Source: Haematococcus lacustris (Eukaryota > Chlorophyta > Chlorophyceae > Chlamydomonadales > Haematococcaceae). From it: 64,000 nucleotides of DNA. Position 1 is the first letter of the stretch. Every line of letters starts with the position of its first letter. The stretch spans positions 789,080 to 853,079 of the forward strand of contig JASKMD010000024.1 in assembly GCA_030144725.1 (NCBI GenBank), given 5' to 3'. Below are positions 31,207-42,739 of this stretch, one piece after another. The notes beneath the pieces are model-generated. The model saw only the letters and a list, made by a program, of their open reading frames with translations, had not been told where the DNA came from and ran no database searches. The position numbers and the translations under genes are program-made.

Positions 31207-32239
31207 CCACTCACCTTGACAAATTTGCATGGTGGCTTGCATGGATGACGGCGAGGCTTGCTCGTAGTGTGTCGCTGCGTTGCTAGGCAGGCTACGTTGG
31301 CTTCTTTCGTGGCTGCGTGGCTGCGACTTTGCGAGGTTGTGTAGGTGTGTCGCGATGCTGCTGAAGTGGCTGGACTGCGTGACTGAGCTAGCTACGTAGA
31401 TGAATGTACGCCTAACTTCGAGGTTGGCTGCGTTATGGAAGGGGAAATGGCTGGCTGCGATGCTTATTGAAGAAGCGGCTACGTTGCGTGTCTGAGCTAG
31501 CTAGCTAGCTGCGATGTGGCTGGGAGTGGCTGCTAGATGCGTCGCGCTGCTTCAACTAGTTGCTGCGATGTCTGCAAGACGAGTATTGGCTTGGTGGCCG
31601 CGTGGCTACCTAGATGGGGGCCGCAAAGTGCGGCTGCAAGGCTGCGAGGCTGAGTTTCTATGCTCATCCTCAAGGCAGAGTTTCTAGCTGCGGCTGCGGT
31701 TTAGCTGTCAAGTTGACGAGCTGCTTCGCTGTTTGGCTACGTCGTGTTTAGTGCAAAGAAATCACTGTTTCATATGTCTCTCTTGCATGCCGATCTGCAG
31801 GTTCATGCCGGTTTCGAGGGTTGCTCGCAAGTGCTGCGTGTGCGCAGTTCGCAAAGCGTCCAGTATAATACAGCAATCTGCGCAGTCTGCAATGACGGCA
31901 ACGATGGTCACCCAGCCAACAGTCCGCCTTGCAGATGACTTTGAAGACGCGAGCCTCAAACGAAGCTAGCAGTTCGGATCTCACCAACAGCCGTTTTTCA
32001 CCTCGCATACATTTCCGCAGCCACGCGTTACAAAGTAACTCGCAGCTTGTCTCGCATGCAGCCCAGGCACGCAGCGCGCGCACGCATACAGCCTACAGTT
32101 GACATTAACATTTTAGCCCCACTCCCCTTGCAAGGTAAGATCAAGGTAAGAGCAAAGAAGAAGACAATATTGTGCAACACGGAGCAGCACAACGTTAACG
32201 GTGAGTGGCTAGCCCCCTGCCTTTCAGTGTCCCTCATTA
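31207..32239. other. GCTGCG-rich DNA without a recognisable gene
   Basis: 31240-31730 is full of GGCTGCG and GCGAGG words, the reverse complement of the CTCGCAGCC repeats in the segmental duplication, suggesting an inverted and diverged relative. No convincing ORF. Confidence 0.4.
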
Positions 32240-33985
32240 CCATGCCTAACCACTAGCATGCCCCGTGTTTGCTACAGGTCTGACGGTCACACCACCCCTT
32301 CCCACTTCCCCCTCCCCCAGCCCAACTCGGATGAGCCTCCCGCCTTCCCTCTTGCCTCCCTTCCCCCCCCTACCTCCCCTTCCTGCCTTCCCTCGAGCCA
32401 TCCCTCCGCGAGCCTCCCCTCCTCGAGCCCCTACTGCACATTCCTACTCCACATTGTACCGGTGAGTGGTGAGTCTACGGTGACAGCTCACAAGGAGCCA
32501 ACAAGGCGCATTGCGCAGCACGGAGCACCAAGGCGTAAGCGGTGAGTGGTTTGCCCTTGCCTTACAGTGTCCACTATCATCCAGCCTAACCACTAGCGCG
32601 CACTGTGTTTGCTCCAGGTCCGATGGTAACTCTCAGTACCTCACCTTCCCCCCTCTCCCTTCCCTTTCCCCCATCCCACCCCACCTCACCCCACCCCACC
32701 ACACCCTGCTCCTATCCCCTCGCCTTCTACCCCGTTGCATCGCAGCCACCTGCCCTTCCCTCCCTACCCTTCCCAGCAGCCAAGAGCAGACCTACCTTGG
32801 CACCTTGGCATCACTACCACCACCTTCCCACCTCCACACACACAAGCGGCCCCTTCCCCCTCTTCTTCCTGACCCTTTCACTCTTTGCTCTCTGCCAGTG
32901 AGTGGTTGCTGGTGGCTACCGGTAAGTGGCTAACACTCAGTGCCCAGCCTGATCTCCCTACCACACGTGCACGCCTCTTGGCTGCAAGTCTGATGGGCAC
33001 CTCTTCTCCCCCACCCCCTATACAACCACCCCCTCCCAGTTTATCGATACACTTCCCCCTCCCCCAACCCATGTACATTTCATCAACACATTTCCCCCCG
33101 CCCCGCCCCTAAGCCCCCTATGCCCCCCTATGCGCACTGTACGAGCAGTCCGGAGGCAGCCACTCCCCATATCCCCTTCCCCTATCCCCTCCCCCCCCCT
33201 CCCATTCAATTCCCCTTCCTTCACACGCCATGGCAGCCACCACCTCACTTCACCACTGCTCTCCTCCCCACCCCCTAGCCTCCCCATTGCAACCCTCGCT
33301 CCCTCCCACCCTCCTCCTCCCATGCCACACTGCCCTCTCTCACATGAGCGGTGGCAAGGAGTAGCAACCCGCAGCAAGTGCGAAAGGCGAGAGGCAAGTA
33401 ATGAGCAGCATGCGGGCAGTAGGTTTGTCCACTCTGCTGCCGGCACCACTCAGTAGCGTGCTCTTGCTGGTTGCTACTGTTGCTGCTAATGTGCATGCTG
33501 ATCCATATCAAGCTCTTGCCTGCTTTCAGTGAGAGCATGAAACGTGTACCATGGCGTAGCCACATCGCTTGGTGAGCGCCACACCGCCCCAATCACCCCT
33601 CCCCACACCACGCCGCCGCTGCCCCTGCTGCTGCTGCTGCTGCTGCTGCAAGTGCTGCTGCAGACATAGGTGATGTTGGCCCCCTGCTGCTGCTCCCCTG
33701 CCCCCCTGCTGGTGCTGTTGTTGCTGCTGCTGTGCTACTGATGCAGGTCTAATGGGCAACTCCCCTCCCTATACAACCACCCCCTCCAAATCATTCAGCG
33801 CACTTACCTGTCCCCCACCCCCACCCCCACTCCTGCTCCCACCTCCCCTTTCACTCCCCTTCCCCTTTCACTCCCCTTCCTCCCCCCATCCCCCTCTCCC
33901 CCGCACCTCCCTCCCTCACCCTATCTCCCTCTCCTCCCCCGCTTTCATCACCCCGTACCCTCTCCTTTGCAGCCCGTCCCACTAC
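32240..33985. repeat. Series of intron-like modules in pyrimidine-rich DNA
   Basis: At least four modules share a layout: GTGAGTGG or GTAAG donor-like site, about 60-100 bp, TAACCACTAGC or ACCACACGTGCACGCC, then TTGCT-CAGGTC-TGATGG-type acceptor-like site, then a long C/T tract. Acceptor-like sites are near 32279, 32620, 32986 (changed to GCAAGTC) and 33745. I could not read a continuous protein through them. Confidence 0.5.
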
Positions 33986-34006
33986 AAAGGTAGGACTGTT
34001 ACTGCA

Positions 34007-35137
34007 CCAGCCAGTACTGGTCACAGCCAGCCAGCCAGTACTGGTCAGCCAGCCAGTACTGGTCACAGCCAGCCAGCCAGTACTGGTCAGCCAGCCAGTA
34101 CTGGTCACAGCCAGCCAGCCAGTACTGGTCAGCCAGCCAATACCGGTCAGCCAGCCAGTACTGGTCACAGCCAGCCAGCCAGTACTGGTCAGCCAGCCAG
34201 TACTGGTCACAGCCAGCCAGCCAGTACTGGTCAGCCAGCCAGTACTGGTCACAGCCAGCCAGCCAGTACTGGTCAGCCAGCCAGTACTGGTCACAGCCAG
34301 CCAGCCAGTACTGGTCAGCCAGCCAGTACTGGTCACAGCCAGCCAGCCAGTACTGGTCAGCCAGCCAGTACTGGTCACAGCCAGCCAGCCAGTACCGGTC
34401 AGCCAGCCAGTACTGGTCACACCCAGCCAGCCAGTACTGGTCAGCCAGCCAGTACTGGTCACAGCCAGCCAGCCAGTACTGGTCACAGCCAGCCAGCTCG
34501 TACTGGTCACAGCCAGCCAGCTAGTACTGGTGAGCCAGCCAGTACGGGTCACAGCCAGCCAGCCAGTACTGGTCAGCCAGCCAGTACTTGTCAGCCAGCC
34601 AGTACTGGTCACCGCCAGCCAGCCAGTACTGGTCAGCCAGCCAGTACTGGTCAGCCAGCCAGTACTGGTCACAGCCAGCCAGCCAGTACTGGTCACAGCC
34701 AGCCAGCCAGTACTGGTCAGCCAGCCAGTACTGGTCACAGCCAGCCAGCCAGTACTGGTCAGCCAGCCAGTACTGTTAGTCAGAGCTGGAAGCCAGCCAG
34801 TGCTGGTCAGCCAGCCAGTACTGGTCACAGCCAGCCAGCCAGTACTGGTCAGCCAGCCAGTACTGGTCAGCCAGCCAGTAACGGTCACAGCCAGCCAGCC
34901 AGTACTGGTCACAGCCAGCCAGCCAGTACTGGTCAGCTAGCCAGTACTGGTCAGCCAGCCAATACCGGTCAGCCAGCCAGTACTGGTCACAGCCAGCCAG
35001 CCAGTACTGGTTAGCCAGCCAGTACTGGTCATAGCCAGCCAGCCAGTACTGGTCAGCCAGCCAGTACAGGTTACAGCCAGCCTGCCAGTACTGGTCAGCC
35101 AGCCAGTACTGGTCACAGCAAGCCAGCCAGTACTGCA
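34007..35137. repeat. CCAGTACTGG minisatellite
   Basis: Alternating GCCAGCCAGTACTGGTCA and GCCAGCCAGTACTGGTCACA units, about 55-60 in all, each with the perfect palindrome CCAGTACTGG, which contains the CAGTACTG core. A few units are mutated (CCGGTACC-like, AGTGCTGG). Confidence 0.95.
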
Positions 35138-35700
35138 CTGTTCTGCTGCTGCCGCCCCCCTGCCCCCCTGCTGCTGTTGCAGCCCCCCTACTGCCCCCCC
35201 TGCTGTTGCAGCCCCCCTGCTGCCCCCCTGCTGTTGCCGCCCCCCCTGCCGCCCCTGCTGCTACCCCCCTGCCCCCCCTGCTGCTGCCCCTGCTGTTGCA
35301 GTCCCCCTGCCCCCCTGCTGCTGTTGCAAACCCGTGCTGTTGCAAACCAGTGCTGGTTGCACACCAGTGCTGGTTGCAAACCAGTGCTGGTTGACAGCCA
35401 GTGCTGGTTGATAGTCAGTGTTGATTGACAGCCAGTGTTGGTTGACAGCCAGTGCTGGTTGACAGCCAATGCTAGTTGCAAACCAGTGCTGGTTTCCAGC
35501 CAGTGCTGGTTGCAAACTAGTGCTGGGTGACAGCCAGTGCTGGTTGCACACCAGTGCTGGTTGCACACCAGTGCTGGTTGCAAACCAGTGCTGGTTGACA
35601 GCCAGTGGAGGTTGATAGTCAGTGTTGGTTGCCAGCCAGTGCTGGTTGCCAGCCAGTGTTGGTTGCCAGCCAGTGCTGTGTGTTATGCCAGCCAGTGATG
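35138..35700. repeat. (CTG)n block and degenerate CCAGTGCTGG repeats
   Basis: 35150-35325 is CTGCTG/CCCCCC sequence. 35326-35700 has CCAGTGCTGGTTGCAAA or CCAGTGCTGGTTGACAG units, in which a T-to-other change breaks the palindrome (CCAGTGCTGG instead of CCAGTACTGG). Confidence 0.85.
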
Positions 35701-35770
35701 TGTGTCATGCATTGTAGTCATTGGGTACAATAGAGCATTGCATGTAAGATGACTCTGTGTCACTTTGCAG

Positions 35771-35862
35771 GGGCTGGAGCATGGACAAGTACCTTCATTA
35801 CATCAAGGTCGTTGGACCCTATTTAAATGAGGGCATTTACTTAGGGCATCCAGCACATTAGA
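35771..35862 (+). CDS. Possible orphan terminal exon
   Basis: A CACTTTGCAG acceptor-like site ends at 35770 and is followed by GWSMDKYLHYIKVVGPYLNE..., ending in TAG at about 35862. TGTAA motifs follow at about 35925-35935. A similar short word (SMDK) ends the transposase-like gene at 21477, and KYLKYVQ occurs in its exon 4, so this might be a related last exon separated from its gene by rearrangement. The link is weak. Confidence 0.25.
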
Positions 35863-36164
35863 TTGTGGAGGGTGTTGGTTGACGCTACATAGCTTGATGG
35901 TTGTGCGGCGCTGTGTACTATGTAACTTTGTAATAACAAGGAGCGGGTCATAGCAGATGCATGTGGTTATAGCATGTTGTCCTCATGGTGATATGTACTC
36001 TGTATACCTTGCAACATCTGTAGCTCAGTATCACGTGTAAGTACACCCAACGGCTCTAGCCTAACGTGTAATAACCTCCAACTTGGCAATCGTTACCGAG
36101 CAAGCCCCTTCCTTCAGCCCTCCACCCAGCCCTTCAGCACTTGAGGGGGTCACACAGTAATGGA
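35863..36164. other. No recognisable gene
   Basis: AT-richer than its neighbours and contains several TGTAA motifs and a GGGTCACACAGTAATGGATG direct repeat (36148, 36167). Confidence 0.4.
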
Positions 36165-36189
36165 TGGGTGTCACACAGCAATGGATGAT

Positions 36190-36591
36190 GGTCACAAAGT
36201 GTGCTGTCGCTGCCCCCCTAGTGTTGCTGCCCACATGGTGCAATTGTCGCTGCCCCCTCGTTGCTGCTGCCCCGCTGCCCCCCCTGCCCTCCTGCTGCTG
36301 CCGCTGCTGCCCCCCTGCCCCCCTGCTCCTGCTGCTGCCCCCCTGCCCCCCTGCTGCTGCTGCTGCTGGCCCCCAGCCCCCAAGCTCCTGCAGTTCCATG
36401 CCCCCCTACTGTTGCTGCAGCCCCCAGCCCCCCTGCCGCTGCTGCCCCTCAGCCCCCCTGCTGCTGCTACTGCTGCCCCCCTGCCTCCCTGCTGCTGCTG
36501 CTGTTGCTGCCCCCCTGCCCCTCTGCTGCTGCTGCTGCTGCCCCCCTTCCCCCTGCTGCTGCTACTGGCCCCCTTCCCCAAGCTCTTGCAG
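36190..36591. repeat. (CTG)n / CCCCC array
   Basis: CTGCTGCTG and GCCCCCCTG blocks lead directly into the 21-bp minisatellite; same kind of sequence as 27232-27573. Confidence 0.9.
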
Positions 36592-37763
36592 TCAGCCAGT
36601 ACTGGTTGGGTGTCAGCCAGTACTGGTTGGGTGTCAGCCAGTACTGGTTGGGAGTCAGCGAGTATTGGTTGAGGGTGGACCAGTACTGGCTGTGGGTGAA
36701 CCAGTACTGGGTTGGGGTGGACCAGTACTGGTTGAGGGTGGACCAGTACTGGTTGGGGGTGGACCAGTACTGGTTGGGGGTGGACCAGTACTGGTTGGGG
36801 GTGGACCAGTACTGGTTGGGGGTGTACCAGTACTGGTTGGGGGTGGACCAGTACTGGTTGTGGGTGAACCAGTACTGGTTGGGGGTGGACCAGTACTGGT
36901 TGGGGGTGGACCAGTACTGGTTGGGGGTGGACCAGTACTGGTTGGGGGTGGACCAGTACTGGTTGAGGGTGGACCAGTACTGGTTGGGGGTGGACCAGTA
37001 CTGGTTGGGGGTGGACCAGTACTGGTTGGGGGTGGACCAGTACTGGTTGGGGGTGGACCAGTACTGGTTTGGGGTGGACCAGTACTGGTTGGGGGTGGAC
37101 CAGTACTGGTTGGGGGTGGACCAGTACTGGTTGGGGGTGGACCAGTACTGGTTGGGGGTGGACCAGTGCTGGTTGGGGGTGGACCAGTACTGGTTGGGGG
37201 TGGACCAGTACTGGTTGGGGGTGGACCAGTACTGGTTGGGGGTGGACCAGTACTGGTTGAGGGTGGACCAGTACTGGTTGTGGGTGGACCAGTACTGGTT
37301 GGGGGTGAACCAGTACTGGTTGTGGGTGGACCAGGACTGGTTGTGGGTGAACCAGTACTGGTTGGGGGTGGACCAGTACTGGTTGGGGGTGGACCAGTAC
37401 TGGTTGGGGTGGAACCAGTACTGGTTGTGGGTGAACCAGTACTGGTTGGGGGTGGACCAGTACTGGTTTGGGGGTGAACCAGTACTGGTTGGGGGTGGAC
37501 CAGTACTGGTTGGGGGCGAACCAGTACTGGTTGAGGGTGGACCAGTACTGGTTGGGGGTGGACCAGTACTGGTTGTGGGTGAACCAGTACTGGTTGTGGG
37601 TGAACCAGTACTGGTTGGGGGTGAACCAGTACTGGTTTGGGGTGGACCAGTACTGGTTGGGGGTGAACCAGTACTGGTTGTGGGTGGACCAGTACTGGTT
37701 GGGGGGGCGGCCAGTACTGGTTGGGGGTGGACCAGTACTGGTTGGGGGTGGACCAGTACTGGT
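36592..37763. repeat. 21-bp CCAGTACTGG minisatellite, about 55 units
   Basis: Each 21-bp unit joins CCAGTACTGG to TTGGGGGTGGA, with variants TTGTGGGTGAA and TTGAGGGTGGA. The first three units at the left have a different spacer (TTGGGTGTCAG). Since 21 is a multiple of three, long open frames occur on both strands; I reject them as genes. Confidence 0.95.
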
Positions 37764-38848
37764 TTTCTCGTATCTCCTCAGCCCGATTTTTCCTCGATTT
37801 TAGGTTTACACCCCCATTCTTAGAACCGCAAAAAATACAATCTATCAAAGCACTTTGTCAAAAAATTCAACTTTTCTCATGAACTTTTCTGCGAGTGCAC
37901 TTACCCCTGCACCTACGCCCCAGGGCCACAGCGCAGCCGACTTTGATTTTTTCAAAATATTTTTTCTGAAAAAAATGTGTTATTTTCTGCAAATTACTAT
38001 CTATCAAAATTTCAGCCCAATCGGACAAGGTCGGTCAACACGCAGGGACGGACGCAGGGATTAGTTTGTAGGAGTGAACATAGTGCCAAGTGATGATGTT
38101 GTGCTGCCATGATGCAGCTTATATTTGCTTAGAGTCATGCAACGACGTAAATGAGGTAAGGGGTGCCAGATGGCTGACTTGCGAGCATAATCACAAATTA
38201 TATGCTCCATGCACTGGCATGCAAGCAAGCGTACTGCACTTGTGCCGTTGGCTTACGGCGTGCGTAGAAAGATTGGCAGCCTCGCCTTTTGATGTGCGTG
38301 GGTCTTTTAGAAGCGGAAAGCACAGGTCAGGTTTGGGCGGGCGCCGATCTGAGCTAGTGTTTTGCGGCTGCTGGGTGCCGCATACGGCTGTTACACCCGA
38401 CTACGTCAAAACTTTGTCACGAGCTGCACGGAGATTCGCGCCCCAGACCGTCTCACATTTGCGGGGCCAATGGCGGGGGTGACCCCCTGCGTTCTTCCCT
38501 GCGCTCTTGTCAACCTTGTCCAAATGGGCTGGAACTTGGCCAGTTGGTAGCTTGTGATGTAAGGATTCCATCCCAAAAGAAATCAGTTAAAAAAAGTCAA
38601 AGACGGAGGCTGGGCGGCCCGTGGCGTAAACGCAGGGACGGATGAAGGGATGGAGGGGGGGGCGCAGGGACGAGTGCAGGGATGGAAGGGGGGGTGCAAG
38701 GACGAATGCAGGGATGACTTGGGGACGCTGGTAGGGTTACGTAGCAATGGCTTACACACCTTGTGTGGCCTTCCAGAGTGGCCAGGCAGTAGGTACTACT
38801 CACGAAGCGGTCAAGCAATGCAGCAACCTTGTATGTTTTTGGGCATGG
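37764..38848. other. AT-rich segment and CGCAGGGACGG repeats
   Basis: 37770-38060 is A/T-rich for this window. CGCAGGGACGG occurs at 38041 and 38629, followed at 38640-38725 by three diverged units of GCAGGGA(T/C)G-type sequence. A 130-codon frame (38090-38482) has no recognisable features. Confidence 0.45.
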
Positions 38849-38965
38849 GTGGAGGGGCGTCGTTACATCGGTTTGGCGTGCCATGTAAATCGTTTTGACT
38901 GCGGCGACTGTTCCTCACTGTGTGCAGGTGCTCCTGGGCCACGTCGGTCGCAGCGGTGTCTCGCG
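38849..38965 (+). repeat. Inverted dispersed repeat, left copy
   Basis: About 110 bp (GGTGGAGGGGCG..., GTTACATCGGTTT, CCATGTAAATCGTTT) pair with 40130-40240 in the opposite orientation. Could mark the ends of a roughly 1.4-kb element or be two independent copies. Confidence 0.6.
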
Positions 38966-39439
38966 ACAAGGCCCGCATGAGCAAACAATGCATACATTTG
39001 AATGTGAAGATTTCAGCCGCCATAGCACTCAGCACAGTGCACAGTATTTAGGGATGTGCGACACATAAATAGAGACCACGTGGCTGAGACGCGGCGTCGT
39101 TTTTGATTACTAGGGGTCGCTTTCCTAACATTTTGTGTTAGTTGGGGCCGCCTGACCCACAGCCACGCACACAGCCTGCTTACCGTTGTGGCGAGCAGTG
39201 CAACCTCTCGAGGCCTGAGGTCGATGAGCTTTCGGAACTGTATCTTACTGGAGAGAAATTTCTCACTTTCCCCGTTATGTAAAGGGATAAAGGAGTAAAA
39301 CTCAGGGCCGATTCGCGGTCGACTAGCAATTCAAATTTGCTGATTTGCTAGTTCGGTGGTGGTTGCGACAAACCGCCTCGAAAAACGGCGTCCTTTCTCG
39401 CTCTGTAGCAGCGCGAAGGGCAACTGAGTTACTACACAA

Positions 39440-40129
39440 TAAAGATGCGCGCTCACAAGCCCGTAAGCCCCAGTCAGTGAGGCGGGCGGCCAAAAAGTGC
39501 GACCACGGTTAGGGCCGATGGTCATATTCAGAGAGGCGTTGCAGGACATGCACTCATCGCGGTGACCATTCTGACATGCTGAACCACGATTGCGGGCACC
39601 GCCCCTGGAGGAGGCGCATCTCCTCCTCCGGCGGCAGCTACGTGGGCTGTATCCCTCTAGCTATGCGGGACGCCACTGCCAGGGTATTTGCCTCCCCCAG
39701 CAGGCCCTCCGGGGCTGTTACGGCGCGCAAAGGTCGGCCACGGGCACGTGCGTGTGAAAGAGATTACTTTCAAGTTTCTCCTTTTGCTCGGCCTGTTTGG
39801 GGGTTTTTCCAATGCGGGGGAGTTTTTCGTAGGGTAACGGGGGAATGAGGGGAAAAGCGCAGCGGGGGAATTTATATTCCCCCTCTAACCGCCGTCCAAC
39901 TGCCGTTCCCCTGCGAGTCCGTTTGCGCCGTTAGGGAATTCCCCCAGGGGAATGGCGGTGGTTGGTCCCTAACCGCCCTCCCCTCCTCGCTTTTTGCTAC
40001 CCCAGCCGAACCCCGCGGTAGCAAAAAAAGTTCTCGGGGAAAAAATGAGGGGGTACTTCGAAGACTTCGATGCCCGATGGCTCGCAGCCAGATGGCACGC
40101 AGCCAGGAGGCTCACGCATAGAGCGTGAC
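39440..40129. other. Repeat-like DNA, no gene
   Basis: Contains GCGGGCGGCCAAAAAGTGC (39481), which recurs as GCGGGCGGCCAAAAAGCGC at 44551, and GGGGGAATGAGGGG/GCATTGGAAA words that recur in inverse orientation at 44360-44450. It may be an element related to the one left of HST. Confidence 0.4.
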
Positions 40130-40240
40130 CAGGACTATTGTAGCGACCGACCACCGCCCAGGAGTCAGGTCTCCGCGGTGAAACGATTCACATGGCTTGC
40201 AAAACCGATGTAACAGCGCCCCACCACCAGCCCAGCCCAG
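40130..40240 (-). repeat. Inverted dispersed repeat, right copy
   Basis: Reverse-complement counterpart of 38849-38965; it runs into a short (CCCAG)n array at 40228-40267. Confidence 0.6.
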
Positions 40241-40768
40241 CCCAGCCCAGCCCAGCCCAGCCCAGCCCCGCCCTCTTGCTGCCTGACCAGGTGCCAGCCC
40301 TAAGGCATGTGCCCTTGCCTTGCACCAGCCTAGACCAGGTGCCAGCCTTGCTGCATGTGCCCTGGAGCATGACCCAGAGTAGCTATCCACCACCATCACC
40401 ACCACTAGGGGCAGCTACCGCCACCTTCTAGCAGCTGTAGCCAAGACACCATCACCCCTCTTGCTGCCACCACCACCACCACCACCACCACCAGCTCGAC
40501 AACTGTGGAGGCTGGCATGTAGGCCGCCATACACCTAGAAAGATTGCAGGCTAAGGAGGGCGAGAGGTGCACAGGGCGTGGGGAGGGCAGGGGCAAGGGC
40601 AGGGGCAGGGGCAGGTGTAGGGGCAGGAGAGGGCGAGAGTGATGGTAAGGATGATGAGGTTGTGATGGAAGCAACCACACGCTTCAGTGCTCGAAGGCGG
40701 CTGCCTCAGTAGTGAACAAATGCATGTGTGGACAATGTGCTATTGCTAGGTGAAAGACAGAGGGTCAC

Positions 40769-41017
40769 TGTTACAGTTCTTTTTCAGGGTTCGCGGAGAA
40801 TGGCCTTCACACAGACTACTCGGGATCAATGATTATAGAGCTGAGAAGAATGTAGAGACATGTAAGGATGGACCCTGGCCACTCGATGTCTGAAGCGCGC
40901 TACTTCCAGAGTACGAAAGCATCAGCAACAACCACTTAGCAGCCACTACCATTGTCGGAATAGATTCTGGCCTCCGTCGCCAGCCATGTATACTGCTGCC
41001 CCGGCTATACTCTAACA
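40769..41017 (+). repeat. 5' LTR
   Basis: 249 bp, TG...CA. The first 14 bp (TGTTACAGTTCTTT) have no counterpart at the 3' LTR; the remaining 235 bp do. A possible primer-binding site TGGTTTCCTCGC starts two bases inside (41020). Confidence 0.8.
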
Positions 41018-42739
41018 TTTGGTTTCCTCGCATCGATCATCAGCCTGTGTTCTTGCCTAACGCAACGCAGTAATCGAGCTTTTGAGATACTTTTGGGCAG
41101 TACCTCCGGTGCAAGAACCCCGAAGGCTCAAGCTACCGCTGACCCATCGCAATGTAAGCTTGCCCAGCTGCTCAACTCGCAGCGCTGACCTGCAGTGGTT
41201 GTACCTGCAGTGTTTCAGATGCCTACCCGCGAAAGCGGTGCCCACCTGCGTTAGCAGTGACTACCCGCGAGAGCGGTGTTTACCTGCGTTAGCAGTGCTT
41301 TACCTGCGAAAGCAGTGCTACCTGCTGCTTGCAGTGAACTAGGACAACATCGCTCGACATCCGTACCTCGCAGCCCAAGTTCGACACGCAACCCAAGACA
41401 GGCGGGCTGGAAGCCCTTCATCACCTTCGTTAACATGCAGCCCAGTTACAGTTTGCCAGCAGCCTGCGTGCACCTCCATCAGCCCCACCACCACCCTCTC
41501 CAGATACGTTGACACTCGTTGTAAACACTACTAATGCCTGGCATACACGTCAACCTCTTGCTGAATCATCATCATCAGACCAAAACACGAGCCTCAGGTC
41601 ACAGAACACACCACCAGCCATGTTACAAGGCTGTGTCTCCACCTTCCATTGTTACCTGGCACGTTGCCTTAACATCCACGGCCAGGTCAGGATCAAACCT
41701 CCTACCACAGAGTTGTAAGGCACAGTTACACACCACTGATCACAGTCCACTGGCTCAATCTACCATCAGGCCAACCCATCAGGCCAACCCACAACCCAAG
41801 GCATCAACCATCACGGTTACAATCATCTAAGGCCACATCAGCCTACCCTACAACAGAGCTCAGTCATCAGGCCTTGCAGCCACAAAAGCACAGCAACCAC
41901 AACCTTCTACATGTGGTAACCAGAGCACAACCAGTACACAACCAGAGCACAACATCACAACATTAGACCACTGACTACAACACACTGGCAGCAAACACAT
42001 CACTACCCTAACCATGAGACACTAAACGCCATGAGACCGCCACAGTCCTTTCTTCACCTCCACCTGCAGAAAACACGACATACCACCACAATCAGCATGC
42101 AGAAGAGACACAGAAGCAGCAAGCAGCTCACTGGTCAGCATCCTCACAGATTGAACGTCACCACAGAGGCAGAGCGGAGCGCAACCAACCACGACGGATG
42201 TACGCATCCACTAAACAGCCAGCCAATGCAAGTTGTTGTCTCCAGCTGCCTACCTGACAGCACATCGCCAGCTGTAAAGCTGTGACCACATAGCTGAGAC
42301 CAGCTGACCCTATGACACCAACAGCCGAGCTGTGAGCAATCCATTGTCACCAGCTAACTACAGCTGCCCACCTGAGCACACCACCAGCATCAGCTACATC
42401 AAACATCTCCTGCTACCCAGCCAGAATCAATACCGTGGACAACCTGCACAAGCAGGTCAGCACATCAATGGCACGCAGAGCTAGGCCAGCTCAGCATCCA
42501 GCCACAACAAACAAGCCGCTAGCTGCATAGCTTGCGCACACTCACACGCCCAGCACCAGTCAGCGGACGCGCTATCACGCCGGGCTACATCTGAACACCT
42601 CCCGTCTTGGGAGTGAACACACTGAAGGGCGTTCCGTCGTCCTGGGCATACATACCCAAATAGTCCAGGCATTCCGACGGCCACGGGAACGGAGTCGCTC
42701 TCCGCACCCCATCCTCAACTGCACATCGATGAGCAATCA

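Noticed and set aside
33752..35014. 420-codon frame with GQPAST repeats, and the 520- and 437-codon frames at 36164-37823
   Set aside because: Minisatellite translations with equivalent frames on the opposite strand.
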